NCBI RefSeq assembly: GCF_023661085.1
Contig: NZ_JAHDJT010000066.1
Span: 1 to 7,115 of the forward strand
Reading direction: 5' to 3'
Origin: Wolbachia pipientis
GTDB taxonomy: Bacteria > Pseudomonadota > Alphaproteobacteria > Rickettsiales > Anaplasmataceae
DNA: 7,115 bases
Every line of letters begins with the position of its first letter. The first letter of the stretch is position 1. A program made the translations under genes and the position numbers. Shown in pieces: positions 6,045 to 7,115 of this stretch. The notes under the pieces were generated by a model, which worked only from the letters and a program-made list of their open reading frames with translations, was not told the origin of the DNA and did not search any database.

Positions 6045-6986
6045 ATGAAGAAATTATTTGCTTTTGCCATATTGCTTACTTCATCTTTAGCAGGTGTAGC
6101 AAAGGATGCAACTGATTTAGAAGATAAATACTACACAGGTTTAAACTTTGGTGCTGGGTGGGATGATGGCTTTAAAATGAAGCCTGGAGTTGTTTTTGGT
6201 TATCATTATAACAAAAAATCCAAGTTCGAACTTGAGGTTCTAAGTGAGATTCGGTCACTACAGAACATAGGAGCTGCTCTGCTAGCAAATTACCGTTATT
6301 ATCCTAATCCTGATACTAATCCAGTGAAACTTTATGTTGGTGTAGGCTTAGGAGGATATCTCCAAATCGTACCTTTTGGTAGCAGTAAAGGTCTTAAAGA
6401 TCTAGCAATGGAAGAGCCACGAAAAATGAGAAGTATTCTTGGTGATGTGTTTGATTTTGTTGGAGATTTAGTTGTAGGAACAAAAAAAAGAGAAAAAAAG
6501 GATACAAAAAAGCCATCGGTAAAAGAAAAGTCAAAACCGCCAGCAAAAGACAAAACAAAACCATCGGTGAAAGAAAAACCAACTCCTACAGCAAAAGATA
6601 AATTGAAACCACCAGTAGAGGACGAACCAAAACCGCCGACGGAAGAAGAACCAAAACTACCTGTGGAAGAAAAACCAAAACCTACAGCTGAAGAAGAACC
6701 AAAACTACTGGTGAAAGACGAAATAAAACCTTCAGTAAAAAACGAGATAACACCTCCATTGACAAGAGAAATAACAACTACAGTAGCAGATGAGAGAAAA
6801 ATATTACCTCTAATAGACAAAATACTGGGTTCTATTTCCTATAAACTAAAGGTTGGTGTTGATTATGAAATTACTCCACAGATAGTTGGTACAGTTGGTA
6901 TTACCGTAGGCGGGCAACTAAGTGGTTTAAAAGCATTAAAAATGCCAGATGCAACTTTAAAGGTAGGAATTCGTTATAATTTTTAG
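6045..6986 (+). CDS. Predicted outer-membrane beta-barrel protein with Lys/Pro/Glu repeat loop (paralogue 2)
   Basis: The 313-residue protein starts at the ATG that aligns with the second ATG (5146) of the previous gene: MKKLFAFAILLTSSLAGVA against MKRLCALAVLLTSSLASVA. Probable signal cleavage is near A19. Barrel strands match those of paralogue 1 closely (YYTGLNFGAGW, FGYHYNKKSKFELEVLS, ANYRYYP, VKLYVGVGLGGYLQIVPFG, then DKILGSISYKLKVGVDYE, GTVGITVGGQLS) and end in GIRYNF. Between PFG and DKILG, residues 113-256 are unrelated to paralogue 1: a short segment with ILGDVFDFVGDLVVG, a basic run KKREKKDTKK, then eleven 8-residue K/P/E-rich units (156-243). By the barrel model this is extracellular loop 3. 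A GGAG lies directly against the ATG, too close to act normally, so translation initiation looks weaker than in paralogue 1. An in-frame upstream ATG at 5970 gives residues that do not look like a signal peptide, so I rejected it. The specific function is unknown. Confidence 0.8.
   Translation: MKKLFAFAILLTSSLAGVAKDATDLEDKYYTGLNFGAGWDDGFKMKPGVVFGYHYNKKSKFELEVLSEIRSLQNIGAALLANYRYYPNPDTNPVKLYVGVGLGGYLQIVPFGSSKGLKDLAMEEPRKMRSILGDVFDFVGDLVVGTKKREKKDTKKPSVKEKSKPPAKDKTKPSVKEKPTPTAKDKLKPPVEDEPKPPTEEEPKLPVEEKPKPTAEEEPKLLVKDEIKPSVKNEITPPLTREITTTVADERKILPLIDKILGSISYKLKVGVDYEITPQIVGTVGITVGGQLSGLKALKMPDATLKVGIRYNF
6510..6773 (+). repeat. 24-bp in-frame tandem repeat, 11 copies (Lys/Pro/Glu-rich)
   Basis: Eleven contiguous 24-bp units encode 8-residue blocks: KPSVKEKS, KPPAKDKT, KPSVKEKP, TPTAKDKL, KPPVEDEP, KPPTEEEP, KLPVEEKP, KPTAEEEP, KLLVKDEI, KPSVKNEI and TPPLTREI. 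The pattern is K-P-x-(V/A) followed by charged residues. The first four are Lys-rich, the next four Glu-rich and the last three mixed. Nucleotide divergence between units is considerable, so this is an older array than the Thr repeat of the neighbouring gene. Confidence 0.92.
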
Positions 6987-7051
6987 ATATATTTTTGGTA
7001 TTTGTATAGAAAAGAGATTGAAAATGCACTTCTTGCATAACTAAACTAAGC

Positions 7052-7115
7052 AGAAAAAAGGCAAAAGAAACCCCGAGTAGCTAGTTATTCACTATCTATC
7101 TTATGATATTGGCGT
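7052..7115 (-). repeat. Intergenic dispersed repeat, right copy (inverted, cut by window end)
   Basis: The reverse complement begins ACGCCAAT and reaches CTACTCGGGGTTTC, then TTTTGCCTTTTTTCTG, matching the copy at 27-88 in order and spacing. It lies about 65 bases after the second barrel gene. On the plus strand it presents A-rich sequence, so it does not form a standard terminator for that gene. Confidence 0.7.

Noticed and set aside
6510..6773. TonB-like identity for the second barrel gene
   Set aside because: The Pro-Lys/Glu repeats recall the TonB linker, but the protein has a cleavable signal peptide, barrel strands on both sides and no TonB C-terminal domain.
6332..6820. Antisense 162-residue frame rich in Gly, Phe and Ser
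   Set aside because: It arises from the in-frame 24-bp repeat read backwards. The plus-strand gene has a signal peptide, a barrel pattern and a conserved paralogue.
7024..7038. Terminator for the second barrel gene (ATGCA-CTTCT-TGCAT)
   Set aside because: The stem is only 5 bp and AT-rich, and no T run follows on the plus strand.

Overview
The window looks like a piece of a Wolbachia chromosome (Rickettsiales, Anaplasmataceae). The evidence is low GC content, sparse genes with loose intergenic DNA, the lineage-typical short palindromic element (arms of the ATCCCAGTG / CACTGGGAT type) inserted inside a gene, and a characteristic intergenic repeat containing ACTCGGGGTTTC at both ends of the window. 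The genus call rests on recognising these repeats and on the gene style; no database search was run.

Layout, left to right. Positions 1-269 are non-coding and repetitive: one copy of the ACTCGGGGTTTC intergenic repeat, a weak palindrome and a degenerate tandem array of about 23-bp units. A minus-strand gene (270-1718, possibly to 1778) encodes an archaeal-type AAA ATPase with a C-terminal PD-(D/E)XK-like (DUF234-type) domain. Its start region carries three copies of a heptamer in alternating orientation. Divergent from it, and separated by a short AT-rich gap, are a LytM/M23-family lipoprotein whose catalytic residues are all replaced (1861-2484) and, 12 bases later, leuS (2497-5040). These two are probably co-transcribed. 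leuS carries an in-frame palindromic element of about 75 bp that adds about 25 residues to the editing domain.

Downstream on the plus strand are two tandem paralogues (5140-5847 and 6045-6986). Each encodes a small exported protein that I read as an 8-stranded outer-membrane beta-barrel. The barrel parts are very similar. Between predicted strands 5 and 6, which would be extracellular loop 3, the proteins are unrelated: the first has a Thr-rich 9-residue tandem repeat (3 copies) and the second has a Lys/Pro/Glu-rich 8-residue tandem repeat (11 copies). The right end (7052-7115) is an inverted copy of the left-end intergenic repeat.

Functionally, leuS is housekeeping translation, the LytM lipoprotein is probably an envelope or cell-division accessory, the barrels are candidate host-facing surface proteins, and the ATPase is an accessory gene of unknown role. 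The most interesting signal is the paralogous barrel pair, with a conserved scaffold and two different repeat modules at the same loop. The most clear-cut is the palindromic element inside leuS.
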